In this document: one piece after another, positions 1 through 5,946 of the stretch | Layout: the number at the start of each line of letters is the position of its first letter | Position numbering within the stretch: the first letter of the stretch is position 1 | Assembly (NCBI RefSeq): GCF_012027725.1 | Contig: NZ_SJOU01000020.1 | Span: 1-40,531, forward strand | Source of the DNA: Olsenella sp. SW781 | GTDB lineage: Bacteria > Actinomycetota > Coriobacteriia > Coriobacteriales > Atopobiaceae | Length of the DNA stretch: 40,531 nucleotides | Reading direction: 5' to 3' | Notes under the pieces: generated by a model | Database searches by the model: none | The model's input: only the letters and a program-made list of their open reading frames with translations | Told to the model about the DNA's origin: nothing | Position numbers and translations under genes: made by a program

Positions 1-339
1 ACCGCCGGCACCGTCGGACGTGTCTAGGCGCCAGCCCCCGGCCACTCGGCCCGCAGCGGACGGCTCAGCTCCCGCCGCGTGCGCGCAGATGCTGCGAATC
101 TGTTTCCCCGTGCATAGACTCGGCCCACTTGTGGTAAACCTATGGTCAGGCAATGACGAAAGGCGTGTCCCAGATGCAGCGCATCTTTGCACATAGCGCT
201 CGAACGCAGACTATCTAGGCGTCTGTCCCTTCCCCGGGCCGGCAGGCCCCGGACAGGCGCCGCATATCGCTCGACGCTGCCAGGACGGCGGCGTACGGGC
301 GATTTTCATGTTCGCAGACCATCCAGAGAGAGGTTTCCC
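1..339. other. Upstream region and leader of thrS, no gene identified
   Basis: No convincing gene is visible. A frame open from base 1 stops at 25-27 and could be the very end of an upstream gene, but only eight codons remain. The region has a few AT-richer patches around 125-145 but no clear promoter hexamer pair. I looked for the conserved T-box bulge (TGGNACC-like) that often precedes aminoacyl-tRNA synthetase genes and did not find it. The only strong structure is the hairpin at 218-261, listed separately. Confidence 0.5.
218..261 (+). promoter_or_regulatory. Strong hairpin in the thrS leader
   Basis: Bases 218-228 (GGCGTCTGTCC) pair with 251-261 (GGACAGGCGCC) over 11 positions with one G-U wobble, and an inner GGGCC-GGCA-GGCCC hairpin sits in the loop. 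No U-tract follows, so it is not a simple intrinsic terminator. It lies about 80 nt before the thrS start and could be a leader control element, possibly an operator bound by ThrRS itself as in E. coli, but nothing in the sequence proves that. Confidence 0.4.
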
Positions 340-2103
340 ATGAAGGTCCTGTATAACGACGGCCACATCGACGAGTGCCCCGCCGACGAGGTCACCCACG
401 TCGTCCGCCACAGCGCCGCCCACATCATGGCCCAGGCCATCAAGCGCCTGTACCCCGAGGCGGACTTTGCCTACGGCCCGGCCACCGACAACGGCTTCTA
501 CTACGACATCGACCTGCCCGAGGGCCAGAAGATCTCCGAGGAGGACTTCCCGGCCATCGAGGCCGAGATGAAGAATATCGTGAAGGAGAACCTCAAGTTC
601 ACCGTCTTCGAGCTCCCGCGCGCCGAGGCCATCGCCCTCATGGAGGAGCGCGGCGAGAAGTACAAGGTCGAGCACATCGGCGATTTGCCCGAGGACGCGC
701 GCATCACCTTCTACCAGCAGGGCGAGTACATCGACATGTGCGTGGGCCCGCACCTCACCTACACCAAGGCGCTCAAGGCCTTCAAACTCACGGGCGTCTC
801 GGGCGCCTACTGGAAGGGCGACAAGGACAACAAGATGCTCATCCGCGTCAACGGCACCGCGTTCGCCACGAAGGACGAGCTCGACGAGCACCTGCGCCTG
901 CTCGAGGAGGCCAAGAAGCGCGACCACCGCAAGATCGGCCGCGAGATGGACATCTTCATGATGCGCGACGAGGCCCCCGGCTTCCCGTTCTTCCTGCCCA
1001 ACGGCATGATCCTCAAGAACGAGCTCCTCAGCTACTGGCGCGAGATCCACCGCGCCGCCGGCTACGTGGAGATCTCCACGCCCATGATCATGAACAAGGA
1101 GCTCTGGAAGACCTCCGGCCACTGGGACCACTACAAGGACAACATGTACTCCACGATCATCGACGACGAGGAGTACTGCATCAAGCCGATGAACTGCCCG
1201 GGCGGCGTGCTCGTCTACGCCTCCAAGCCGCACAGCTATCGCGAGCTGCCCATTCGCGCCGGCGAGATCGGCCTCGTGCACCGTCACGAGATGCGCGGCG
1301 CCCTGCACGGCCTCTTCCGCGTGCGCTGCTTCAACCAGGACGACGCCCACCTCTTCGTGCGCCCCGACCAGCTCACCGACGAGATCGTGGGCGTGGTGAA
1401 CCTCATCGACTCCGTGTACGAGAAGTTCGGCTTCACCTACCACCTCGAGCTCTCCACGCGCCCCGAGGACTCCATGGGCTCCGACGAGGACTGGGAGCGC
1501 GCCGAGGCCGCGCTGCGCCACGCGCTCGAGAAGCTCGGCAAGGACTACGTGGTCAACGAGGGCGACGGCGCCTTCTACGGCCCCAAGATCGACTTCCACC
1601 TGGAGGACTCGCTCGGCCGCACCTGGCAGTGCGGCACGGTCCAGCTGGACTTCCAGATGCCCATCAACTTCGACCTCGAGTACACGGACGCCGACGGCTC
1701 CAAGAAGCGGCCGATCATGCTGCACCGCGTGGCGTTCGGCTCCATCGAGCGCTTCATCGGCATCCTGATCGAGCACTTCGCCGGCAAGTTCCCCACGTGG
1801 CTCGCTCCGTGCCAGGTGAAGGTCCTGCCGGTCTCCGAGAAGAGCCGCGACTACGCGCGCTCGGTCACCGAGAAGCTCGAGGCCGCAGGCATCCGCGCCG
1901 TCCTCGACGAGCGCGACGAGAAGATCGGCTACAAGATCCGCGAGGCGCGCAACGTCGACCGCCCGCCCTACATGCTCATCCTCGGCGAGAAGGAGGTCGA
2001 GGCCGGCACCGTCTCCGTCCGCGACCGCTCCAACGAGACCGTCTCCCGCTCGCTCGATGATTTCATCGCCGACGTCACGGCCGAGATCGCCGAGCGCCGC
2101 TAG
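340..2103 (+). CDS. thrS: Threonyl-tRNA synthetase lacking the TGS domain
   Basis: Charges tRNA-Thr with threonine in the cytoplasm. I place the start at ATG 340 (AGAGAGG Shine-Dalgarno just upstream), giving 587 aa; a longer in-frame start at 187 would add 51 Arg-rich residues unlike any ThrRS domain. The editing domain keeps its four-residue signature: H24 and H28 (HSAAH) with C134 and H138 (CVGPH). The class II core carries the expected zinc ligands C286 (MNCPGG), H337 (QDDAH) and H462 (LHR). The C-terminal anticodon-binding domain runs from about residue 485. The usual N-terminal TGS domain of about 60 residues is absent: a short beta-strand-like start (KVLYNDGHIDECP) runs straight into the editing domain. 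Confidence 0.95.
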   Translation: MKVLYNDGHIDECPADEVTHVVRHSAAHIMAQAIKRLYPEADFAYGPATDNGFYYDIDLPEGQKISEEDFPAIEAEMKNIVKENLKFTVFELPRAEAIALMEERGEKYKVEHIGDLPEDARITFYQQGEYIDMCVGPHLTYTKALKAFKLTGVSGAYWKGDKDNKMLIRVNGTAFATKDELDEHLRLLEEAKKRDHRKIGREMDIFMMRDEAPGFPFFLPNGMILKNELLSYWREIHRAAGYVEISTPMIMNKELWKTSGHWDHYKDNMYSTIIDDEEYCIKPMNCPGGVLVYASKPHSYRELPIRAGEIGLVHRHEMRGALHGLFRVRCFNQDDAHLFVRPDQLTDEIVGVVNLIDSVYEKFGFTYHLELSTRPEDSMGSDEDWERAEAALRHALEKLGKDYVVNEGDGAFYGPKIDFHLEDSLGRTWQCGTVQLDFQMPINFDLEYTDADGSKKRPIMLHRVAFGSIERFIGILIEHFAGKFPTWLAPCQVKVLPVSEKSRDYARSVTEKLEAAGIRAVLDERDEKIGYKIREARNVDRPPYMLILGEKEVEAGTVSVRDRSNETVSRSLDDFIADVTAEIAERR

Positions 2104-2115
2104 GCGCGCGCCGCG

Positions 2116-2424
2116 GTGGGCGAGAAGAACCTCGATCTAGCGACCCTCCAGACGCTCTCGTCCCAGATGGGGCGGGAGCGCTGGAGGGTCCTTTCCGACG
2201 CCGCGCAGGTCGTGGCCAACTACCTCGTCTGCCACCCGCGCGTGGAGGCAGTGCGCTACCCGGGGCTCAAGACCGACCCCGACTTTCCGCGGGCAGCGAA
2301 CACGCTCGTCGGCGGCTTCGGGCCCTACGTGGCGTACCGTGCGGCGGGGGAGTGGCGCCTCTGGGAGGCCGACGAGCGCGATGCGCGCGACCAGGTGATG
2401 GAGCTTGAGCTCTCCCTCGGGTAA
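2116..2424 (+). CDS. Small protein resembling the C-terminal fragment of a Cys/Met-metabolism PLP enzyme
   Basis: A 102-aa protein starting at GTG 2116, 12 bp after thrS, so probably cotranscribed with it. I see no signal peptide or membrane segment. Residues 33-70 (VANYLVCHPRVEAVRYPGL, then a region ending in GGFGPYV) resemble the conserved stretch of cystathionine gamma-synthase/beta-lyase enzymes that follows the PLP lysine, with the typical HPxVxxVxYPGL pattern. The PLP-binding domain and its lysine are missing, so it cannot be an active lyase by itself. It could be a decayed remnant or a retained small protein. The open frame and its position inside the operon favour a translated product; function unknown. 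Confidence 0.6.
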   Translation: MGEKNLDLATLQTLSSQMGRERWRVLSDAAQVVANYLVCHPRVEAVRYPGLKTDPDFPRAANTLVGGFGPYVAYRAAGEWRLWEADERDARDQVMELELSLG

Positions 2425-2431
2425 GGCAAGG

Positions 2432-2520
2432 GGGCGGGGGCATGCCACTGGCGTCAGGCTTATTTGGCACGTCAATCAGACGTGCCAAATAAGCCTGACG
2501 CCAGTGGCATGCCCCCGCCC
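2432..2520. repeat. Near-perfect long palindrome, copy 1 of a REP-like family
   Basis: Bases 2432-2473 and 2479-2520 are exact inverted complements over 42 nt around a 5-nt loop (AATCA). The element fills the gap between two convergent stop codons: it starts 8 bp after the 102-aa gene and ends 2 bp before the deoR stop. The core (GCCACTGGCGTCAGG, TTATTTGGCA) recurs at 3351-3402 and as a half copy at 4701-4724. The RNA of either strand would fold into a very stable stem that could end transcription or protect 3' ends, although no U-tract is present. Confidence 0.85.
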
Positions 2521-2522
2521 TG

Positions 2523-3287
2523 CTATAGGACCGTGACCTCGGCCTCCTCGCAGTACTTCTTGAAGTGCTCGGTGAGGTTGCCGTCGGAGACGACGTAGTC
2601 GACGTCGGCAAGGTCGCAGATCTTGAAGGTGCTCCGCTGCCCGAGCTTGGAGGAGTCCATCAGCACCACGGTCTTCTCGGCATGCGCGATGAGCGCGCGC
2701 TTGAGGGCGGCCTCGTCGTCGGACCCGCAGGCGAACCCGGTCGCGGACTGGAAGGACGTCACGCCCAGGAACAGCAGGTCAAAGCTCAGCGACCCCACGT
2801 CCTCGACGGTCTTGCTCCCGTTGAGGCTCATGCTGTAGCGGTTGAGGCTGCCGCCGACCATGATGGTGCGGACGCGCTCGAGGCGGGCGAGCTCGGCGGC
2901 GCAGGTGAGGCTGTTGGTGAACGCGAGCGTGCGCACGTCGTCGAGCTCGCGGGCGAGCGCCGTGGTGGTGGACCCCGAGTCGAGGAAGATCGTGCTGTCC
3001 GGGCGGACGAGCCCCTTGGCCTTGCGCGCGATCGCGGCCTTCTCCTCGACGTTTCTCGTGCTGCGGTTGAGCAGGAGGTCGTCGGTCCCCACCACGTACT
3101 CCACCGAGCGCGCCCCGCCATGGGTGCGCACGATGAGGCGCGCCTCGTCGAGCGCCTTGAGGTCCGTGCGCAGCGTCATCTCGGAGACGCCGGGAAACGC
3201 CTTCTTGATCTGGCCGAACGTCACGCTGCCCTCGGAGTTCACGAAGAGCACGATCCCGTCGCGCCGCTCCTTCATCGATGAGCTCAT
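2523..3287 (-). CDS. DeoR-family sugar-phosphate-responsive transcriptional regulator
   Basis: A 254-aa protein of typical DeoR-family length. The N-terminal winged helix-turn-helix spans about residues 5-57 (GSVTFGQIKKAF, MTLRTDLKALDEARL, then the THGGA wing). The C-terminal DeoRC sensor domain, which binds sugar phosphates in this family, includes the IFLDSGSTTTALA phosphate loop. I chose the ATG at 3287; a longer frame starting inside the upstream palindrome would add 30 residues with no DeoR similarity. It is the last gene of the minus-strand run fruK-sorE-deoR and probably controls that run and the divergent PTS gene through the repeats at 5704-5879. The effector is likely a ketose phosphate such as fructose-1-phosphate; this is inference. 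Confidence 0.9.
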   Translation of the reverse strand: MSSSMKERRDGIVLFVNSEGSVTFGQIKKAFPGVSEMTLRTDLKALDEARLIVRTHGGARSVEYVVGTDDLLLNRSTRNVEEKAAIARKAKGLVRPDSTIFLDSGSTTTALARELDDVRTLAFTNSLTCAAELARLERVRTIMVGGSLNRYSMSLNGSKTVEDVGSLSFDLLFLGVTSFQSATGFACGSDDEAALKRALIAHAEKTVVLMDSSKLGQRSTFKICDLADVDYVVSDGNLTEHFKKYCEEAEVTVL

Positions 3288-3350
3288 GGCTGGACTCGCT
3301 TTCACCGCATGGTTCCCTGCTTGGCATGGTAGCGCGAGCGAGCGGGGCAT

Positions 3351-3402
3351 GCCACTGGCGTCAGGTTTATTTGGCATGCCAAATAAACCTGACGCCAGTG
3401 GC
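3351..3402. repeat. Perfect 52-bp palindrome, copy 2 of the REP-like family
   Basis: Bases 3351-3376 and 3377-3402 are exact reverse complements (26-bp arms, no loop), centred on TGGCATGCCA. It lies 8 bp after the stop codon of the sorbose-phosphate-reductase-like gene and 63 bp before the deoR start. Its arms match copy 1 (2432-2520) except for the central bases and single substitutions. Read as protein from the central ATG it would give MPNKPDASG, which explains the spurious start available to the downstream frame. Confidence 0.85.
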
Positions 3403-3410
3403 GCGGCGTG

Positions 3411-4673
3411 CTACTCGGCCCAGTGCTCGAGCAGGTAGCGCTCGGCCGCGGGGCACCAGAGGCCGCGGTTGGCCTCCACGATGTCGGCGAGGCCCGCGAA
3501 GCGCTCGTCCTTCTCGGCGGCGGCGCGCAGGTCCTCGAGCGCCGTCAGAGGCATGCTGACGTGCGTGTAGATGAGCTTCTTGCCGCCGGGGATCTTGGGC
3601 AGGTTGAGCGTCGTCTCGGCCGCGGCGTCAAGGCCGCCCACGTGGGTCACCATGACGGAGGGGTCCACGCGCCCGGCTGCGGTGAGCTCGAGCGACTCGA
3701 CCATGTCGTCGGTGTTGCCGCCCGTCGTGCCCATCACGTGATGGGAGCCGTAGTGCACCTCGTAGAAGTTCATCTCGGCCTTGAAGTTCTTGTCGGTGGG
3801 GCCGGCGAAGAAGTTGAGGCAGCCGTCGCGGCCGAGGATGGCGTCGGAGAGCGTCACGACGGGGGCCACCGGGGCGTAGCAGAGCACGTCGTCAAAGCCC
3901 GTGCCGCCGGAGACCTCGAGCAGCGCCGCGACCTGGTCCTCGTACGCCCCGTTGTTGATGAAGACGAGGTCGATGCCCGTCTCGGCCTTGACCTCCGCGG
4001 GCGGGAAGAGCTCGGCGGCGCGGTCCAGGCGGTCCTGGTTGATGTCGGCCACGCACACGAGCGCCGGGCGACGGTCGCAGTGCAGGGCGTAGGTGAGCGC
4101 GCCCAGGCCCATGGGGCCCGCACCCGCCACGATGGCGAGCTTGCCTCCCTCGCGGATGCCCATCTCGTGCGTGTACACGCCCATCTGCGTGTGGTACGCG
4201 GCGTGGAAGGCGCCGATCGAGCAGCTCATCGGCTCGGCGAGCGACGCCTGGTAGTAGGCCTCGCCCGTGTACTCGAGCAGGCAGTCGCACTCCATGACCT
4301 CGGCGGGCAGGATGCAGTAGGTGGCGTCGCCGCCGCAGAACTCGTAGGAGTAGCCCGGGCTCCACATGGTGCCCTTGTAGTTGAGGGCGGGCTGGATCGT
4401 GAACTTCATGCCGGGCTTGAAGCGGTCTGCCCACTTGGCGCCCACCTCGACGATGTCGCCGGCGAACTCGTGGCCCATGATCGCGGGGTGCTCGGCCACG
4501 TCCTCGTGGACGCGCTTGTGGTTGACGCCCAGGGTGGCGCACTTGTAGGTGGACATGCAGATGCTGTCGGAGACCACCTTCACCAGAACCTCGTCGTCCT
4601 TGATCTGGGGGAGCTCGAACTCGTCCATGCGCAGGTCGTTTGCCGCGTGGAGACGCACTGCCTTAGCCTTCAT
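3411..4673 (-). CDS. Zinc-type alcohol dehydrogenase of the L-sorbose-1-phosphate reductase (SorE) group
   Basis: A 420-aa medium-chain dehydrogenase. The N-terminal GroES-like domain carries the GHEFAG zinc-site motif (residues 67-72), and the Rossmann domain starts with VAGAGPMGLGA near residue 187. The N-terminal third (SDSICMSTYK, HKRVHEDVAEHPAIMGHEF) closely follows Klebsiella SorE, which interconverts L-sorbose-1-phosphate and D-glucitol-6-phosphate with NAD(P)H. The start is ATG 4673 behind an AGAAAGG site; a longer frame would read through the repeat at 4701-4724. It sits 57 bp after the FruK-like kinase and divergent from a mannitol-type PTS, with no mannitol-1-phosphate 5-dehydrogenase nearby, so it probably oxidises the imported hexitol phosphate to a ketose-1-phosphate. 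Substrate is uncertain. Confidence 0.82.
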   Translation of the reverse strand: MKAKAVRLHAANDLRMDEFELPQIKDDEVLVKVVSDSICMSTYKCATLGVNHKRVHEDVAEHPAIMGHEFAGDIVEVGAKWADRFKPGMKFTIQPALNYKGTMWSPGYSYEFCGGDATYCILPAEVMECDCLLEYTGEAYYQASLAEPMSCSIGAFHAAYHTQMGVYTHEMGIREGGKLAIVAGAGPMGLGALTYALHCDRRPALVCVADINQDRLDRAAELFPPAEVKAETGIDLVFINNGAYEDQVAALLEVSGGTGFDDVLCYAPVAPVVTLSDAILGRDGCLNFFAGPTDKNFKAEMNFYEVHYGSHHVMGTTGGNTDDMVESLELTAAGRVDPSVMVTHVGGLDAAAETTLNLPKIPGGKKLIYTHVSMPLTALEDLRAAAEKDERFAGLADIVEANRGLWCPAAERYLLEHWAE

Positions 4674-4700
4674 GATGCAACCTTTCTCTCTCGTGACATT

Positions 4701-4724
4701 GGTGTCAGGTTCATTTGGCATGCC
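4701..4724. repeat. Half copy of the REP-like palindrome, copy 3
   Basis: Twenty-four bases (GGTGTCAGGTTCATTTGGCA then TGCC) match one arm and the centre of the palindrome at 3351-3402 with two substitutions. The second arm is missing, so this copy cannot form the long hairpin. It lies 6 bp after the stop codon of the kinase gene (minus strand) and just upstream of the dehydrogenase ribosome-binding site, so every gene in this minus-strand run is followed by a copy or a half copy of the same element. Confidence 0.75.
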
Positions 4725-4730
4725 GTGCCC

Positions 4731-5660
4731 CTATAGGGGCTTGATCGTCACCTTGCCCAGGAGCGAGTCGACGAGCTCGCGCTCGGCGGCCTGGGTCCCC
4801 GACTGCATGACGTTGGCCGCGCCCGTGGCCATCGCGAGGCGGGCGGTGTCCTCGAGGCCCATCCCGCGCTCCTCCGCGTAGGCGAGCGCCGCGACCACGG
4901 AGTCCCCGGCGCCGACCGTCGACCCCACGGGGACCTTGGGCGAGCGGGCGAGAAGGACGTGCTCGGCGTCGGCGATGACGGCGCCCGCCCCGCCCATGGA
5001 GACGACGACGCGCCCCACGCCGCCCTCGACGAGCGCGCGGGCCTCGGCGGCTATCTCGCCCTCGTCCCCGAGCGTCCGCCCGCAGATCCGGGAGAGCTCG
5101 GCGTCGTTGGGCTTGGCGAGGTAGGGGCGTGCCTCGAGGCCCTTGGAGAGGGCCGCCCCGTCCGCGTCGAGGAAGACCTTCGCCCCGGCCCTGGAGCAGG
5201 CTCGCGCCCAGGCTCCGTAGGTCCCGACCGGCGCCCCCTTGGGTAGGCTCCCCGAGAGCACCACGATGTCGCCCTTCTCGACGGCCCCCGCGAGCTCCTC
5301 GAGCATCGCGTCGAGCTGGGCGACCGTCGCCTCGGGTCCCGGCTCGTTGATGTCGGTGTGCGTGTCGAGCTCGGGGTCGACGACCTTGAGATTGGTGCGG
5401 GTCTCGCCCGAGGCCGCGAAGGCCCAGACGTCGATGCCCTCCTCGGCGAGCAGGGACGAGATCTTGTCGCCGACCGAGCCGCCGAGAAGCGCGAGCGCGC
5501 GGCTCCCCCCGCCGAGCTTGGCGATGACCTTCGATACGTTGATGCCCTTTCCGCCCGGGTCCTCGCGCAGGTCGGTGATGCGGTTCACCGCGTCCAGGGC
5601 GAACCTCGGGACCGTCGCCGTCTTGTCGAGCGCGGGGTTGAGCGTGACGGTGTAGATCAT
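4731..5660 (-). CDS. fruK: 1-phosphofructokinase-like PfkB-family kinase
   Basis: A 309-aa ribokinase/PfkB-fold kinase. The N-terminus (MIYTVTLNPALDKT) is the signature of the FruK/LacC branch, followed by the sugar-binding GGKGINVS motif at about residues 36-43 and the ATP/catalytic motif VGAGDSVVAAL near residue 250, whose Asp is the catalytic base. It most likely phosphorylates fructose-1-phosphate to fructose-1,6-bisphosphate; tagatose-6-phosphate kinase is the main alternative. The start at ATG 5660 follows a GGAGAGGAG-rich ribosome-binding site, and 23 upstream in-frame residues are rejected. It is first in a minus-strand run with the SorE-like dehydrogenase and DeoR regulator, behind a good promoter at 5691-5719. 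Confidence 0.85.
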   Translation of the reverse strand: MIYTVTLNPALDKTATVPRFALDAVNRITDLREDPGGKGINVSKVIAKLGGGSRALALLGGSVGDKISSLLAEEGIDVWAFAASGETRTNLKVVDPELDTHTDINEPGPEATVAQLDAMLEELAGAVEKGDIVVLSGSLPKGAPVGTYGAWARACSRAGAKVFLDADGAALSKGLEARPYLAKPNDAELSRICGRTLGDEGEIAAEARALVEGGVGRVVVSMGGAGAVIADAEHVLLARSPKVPVGSTVGAGDSVVAALAYAEERGMGLEDTARLAMATGAANVMQSGTQAAERELVDSLLGKVTIKPL

Positions 5661-5690
5661 GCGGCTCTCCTCTCCTTTTTTGTTGCGATG

Positions 5691-5719
5691 ATTACAAGAA
5701 CTGTCGAAACAAAAGTCAA
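5691..5719 (-). promoter_or_regulatory. Promoter of the fruK-sorE-deoR run
   Basis: On the minus strand, TTGACT (5719-5714) and TGTAAT (5696-5691) are separated by exactly 17 bp, a near-consensus housekeeping promoter. The predicted start is near 5684, leaving a leader of about 24 nt to ATG 5660. Operator-like repeat 1 (5704-5717) fills most of the spacer, which would let a bound repressor block polymerase. A second possible promoter, TTGACA (5752-5747) and TATGCT (5730-5725) with 16 bp spacing, lies upstream and overlaps repeat 2. Confidence 0.65.
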
Positions 5720-5879
5720 TTAACAGCATAGGACCCTACACTCTGTTGTCAATACAAAAGTGAGAATTTCGTTCTAACAGCCGTTTATCGCTCATTTTCT
5801 ACCATTAGTCGGTGCTAAGGCGAATCTCAGCACATTATCGAAATGAAAGTCTAGAATCTGAGTCGTTGAAACAAAAGTC
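5704..5879 (+). promoter_or_regulatory. Four direct operator-like repeats, probable DeoR sites
   Basis: Four copies of a 14-mer with consensus T(C/T)GAAACAAAAGTC occur at 5704-5717 (exact with C), 5749-5762 (TCAATACAAAAGTG), 5838-5851 (TCGAAATGAAAGTC) and 5866-5879 (exact with T), all in one orientation. DeoR-family regulators commonly bind such A-rich GAAA-type direct repeats. Site 1 lies in the spacer of the fruK promoter, site 2 overlaps the upstream alternative -35, site 3 abuts the candidate -10 of the PTS gene, and site 4 sits near its predicted start. The region is far more AT-rich than its surroundings. Confidence 0.6.
5829..5857 (+). promoter_or_regulatory. Candidate promoter of the PTS gene
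   Basis: A -10-like TAGAAT at 5852-5857 has a weak -35 (AGCACA, 5829-5834) 17 bp upstream. Transcription would start near 5864, leaving a leader of about 80 nt. Operator-like repeats 3 and 4 flank the -10, mirroring the arrangement at the divergent fruK promoter. The poor -35 makes this tentative. Confidence 0.4.
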
Positions 5880-5946
5880 ATGGGCGCGAGCCCACCCTGT
5901 TCAACGCGTCGGCCCGTTGCGACGGGCCTCAAGGAAGGAGGGACCG

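Noticed and set aside
187-339. N-terminal extension of ThrRS
   Set aside because: The 51 extra residues are Arg-rich, cover the leader hairpin, and do not resemble a TGS domain; a proper ribosome-binding site lies before ATG 340.
1-339. T-box riboswitch upstream of thrS
   Set aside because: No TGGNACC bulge, no specifier-loop context, and no terminator with a U-tract were found.
3288-3377. Start of the DeoR protein inside the palindrome (MPNKPDASG)
   Set aside because: The same short peptide arises from every copy of the repeat, and the added 30 residues are unlike any DeoR N-terminus.
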